NCBI GenBank assembly: GCA_018239705.1
Contig: JAFEGS010000041.1
Location: forward strand, 1-7,713
Source: Verrucomicrobiota bacterium
GTDB lineage: Bacteria > Chlamydiota > Chlamydiia > Chlamydiales > FEN-1388
Reading direction: 5' to 3'
DNA: 7,713 nucleotides
In this document: in pieces, positions 6,534 to 7,713 of the stretch
How the letters are laid out: every line of letters begins with the position of its first letter
Position numbering within the stretch: the stretch's first letter is position 1
Notes under the pieces: generated by a model
What the model was told of the DNA's origin: nothing
Seen by the model: only the letters and a program-made list of their open reading frames with translations
Database searches by the model: none
Program-made: the position numbers and the translations under genes

Positions 6534-7713
6534 ACATTTCTAATGCGAATCCATTTGGCACGCAGTTTACAGAAGTAGAAGTTCGGCTGCGAGCAGCGAC
6601 CTCTTCAATCCATGTCTATTCTCCGGAGGATTGGGCCAATGTCCCTTTTATTACTCGGGCCATAGCACGGCTTTTCAAGCAAGTTACAGATATCCGTGAT
6701 AGCTGTGGAACGGTCATAGGCATAGCTGAAAATCTACTCTACACAGCAGGAAAAGACCCGTGTGCATTCACCTCCACTGAAATACTAAGGTATTCTAAGA
6801 ATATTGCCGCAAAGATGAAACCACGGGGACACGACACCGGCGTTACCTACCAAGAGCTCGTAATGGGAGAGGGGTTAAAGCTTCGCATATATACCCCTCA
6901 AGAGTGGGCAAAAGTGCCCTGCTACACACGATTCTTCGCACAGAGCAATGTAACAGCATTAGAAGATGGACGCGTTGTTGTGAATAAAATATACCGGACA
7001 GATGGAGAGAGAGTACTACGCTCTCCAATTAGCCCTCAGTCTGTGAAGAAGATGATACTTCAGGAGAATATATGTAAAAAGGCGGCTATTCATCAGTCTG
7101 TAGGTTCATACTACGATGAACAGCTTCGGCAAATTGTGGCATTTACAAATGAATTCCCTCCTCTTACTGAACCTGATACGCTATTTATCGACTTCCAGTG
7201 TGAAAGAGCGTCGAGCATGATGCTTGAAAATCTTAAAACCCAAGTCATTGAGTGTTTAAAGAGAGAAGGTATTGCTGATGCAGAGTGGACTATCAGCCAC
7301 TGTTTTGACGCCTCTGAGAAGCTGGTCAATGAAACTCTTAAAATGGCAGTCCAAAAAGAGCTTACAGAGCTGCTCTCTCGTGTGGTTGAGCAAGCAAGAT
7401 TAAAGCTTCGTCAAGAGACTAGGGATCTTTGCAGGCAAAAACAGTTTAAGTACGCACGGAAAAAGGTAGAGTGGTTTGGTAATGCGCTGCGTCTTGAGGA
7501 TGAACTTCCAAAAAAACTGTGGACCCACCCTGCAGGGCTAAAGCTCAAGGCTGAGTGTAAAGAGCTTGCAGTAGACCGTATAACGTTCATTAACCTGTCA
7601 GACACCGGAAAGGCTCAAGAAGAGACGGTGCGTATGCAAGTCACCGCATTCGTCATAAACCACCTCACAGGAATTACAGACCCTGCAGCTGCGCGCCCAC
7701 AACTACTTGATTC
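6530..7713 (+). CDS. Hypothetical protein with duplicated Y-[ST]-P-x-[DE]-W-A motif, 3' end outside the window
   Basis: The frame from the ATG at 6530 stays open for 394 codons to the window edge. I do not recognise the family. Residues 30-43 (YSPEDWANVPFITR) and 121-134 (YTPQEWAKVPCYTR) are clearly related. Looser similarity extends about 80-90 residues on each side of the same register (91-residue offset), including a following VT, a hydrophobic VV/VI strand and a Tyr, so the N-terminal half (about 12-188) looks like two diverged copies of one domain. Residues 228-318 are strongly helical and charged, with coiled-coil character around ASEKLVNETLKMAVQ and EQARLKLRQETRDL. There is no visible signal peptide, membrane segment or catalytic signature. 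Nine cysteines are present. ATA isoleucine codons are commoner here (10 in 394 by eye) than in pyk (6 in 587). It is translationally coupled to mnmA. Possibly lineage-restricted; no function is assigned. Confidence 0.85.
   Translation, partial: MNISNANPFGTQFTEVEVRLRAATSSIHVYSPEDWANVPFITRAIARLFKQVTDIRDSCGTVIGIAENLLYTAGKDPCAFTSTEILRYSKNIAAKMKPRGHDTGVTYQELVMGEGLKLRIYTPQEWAKVPCYTRFFAQSNVTALEDGRVVVNKIYRTDGERVLRSPISPQSVKKMILQENICKKAAIHQSVGSYYDEQLRQIVAFTNEFPPLTEPDTLFIDFQCERASSMMLENLKTQVIECLKREGIADAEWTISHCFDASEKLVNETLKMAVQKELTELLSRVVEQARLKLRQETRDLCRQKQFKYARKKVEWFGNALRLEDELPKKLWTHPAGLKLKAECKELAVDRITFINLSDTGKAQEETVRMQVTAFVINHLTGITDPAAARPQLLD

Noticed and set aside
6843..7605. Several short minus-strand frames (61-72 codons) in the last kilobase
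   Set aside because: All lie opposite the continuous plus-strand frame from 6530, which has a ribosome site and an internal protein repeat. The short frames show no supporting features.
1..7713. A mobile element, defence island or secretion system
   Set aside because: I found no transposase, integrase, terminal repeats with target duplication, nuclease-helicase cassette or secretion motif. Apart from two hypotheticals, the genes are housekeeping.

Overview
The window most likely comes from a member of the Chlamydiota, and probably from an environmental (Chlamydia-like) lineage. The main evidence is the MurB protein, whose GKGSNCLFD and SAGCVFKNP segments resemble what I remember of chlamydial MurB. 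The tightly packed genes and mostly weak Shine-Dalgarno sites also fit. This is inference from motifs without any database search, and it is more secure at phylum level than below.

Left part (1-2696): four genes on the minus strand run leftwards out of the window. In transcription order they are a hypothetical 415-425 residue protein, nusB (transcription antitermination), murB (peptidoglycan precursor synthesis) and the first 51 codons of a PHP-domain phosphoesterase. Every junction overlaps (3, 13 and 11 bases), so they almost certainly form one transcription unit.

Centre (2697-2744): a short divergent spacer holds a 13-base direct repeat, a 10-base palindrome and a perfect TATAAT facing left. 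The promoters of both units should lie in or near it.

Right part (2745-7713): pyk (pyruvate kinase with an extra C-terminal domain), rsmE (16S rRNA methyltransferase), a 148-base spacer carrying a long AT-rich hairpin, mnmA (tRNA 2-thiouridylase), and a gene open to the right edge (6530-7713) whose product I do not recognise. pyk-rsmE and mnmA-ORF are closely linked pairs. The genes are mostly housekeeping functions for translation, RNA modification, glycolysis and cell-wall precursor synthesis.

The two most interesting items are the unrecognised 3' gene, whose product carries a tandem duplication with a Y-[ST]-P-x-[DE]-W-A-x-V-P-x-x-T-R motif, and the rsmE-mnmA hairpin, built from mirrored AACGAT/ATCGTT units spaced 8-9 bases apart. 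I see no mobile element, CRISPR array, tRNA or rRNA gene, and no clear defence or biosynthetic system.
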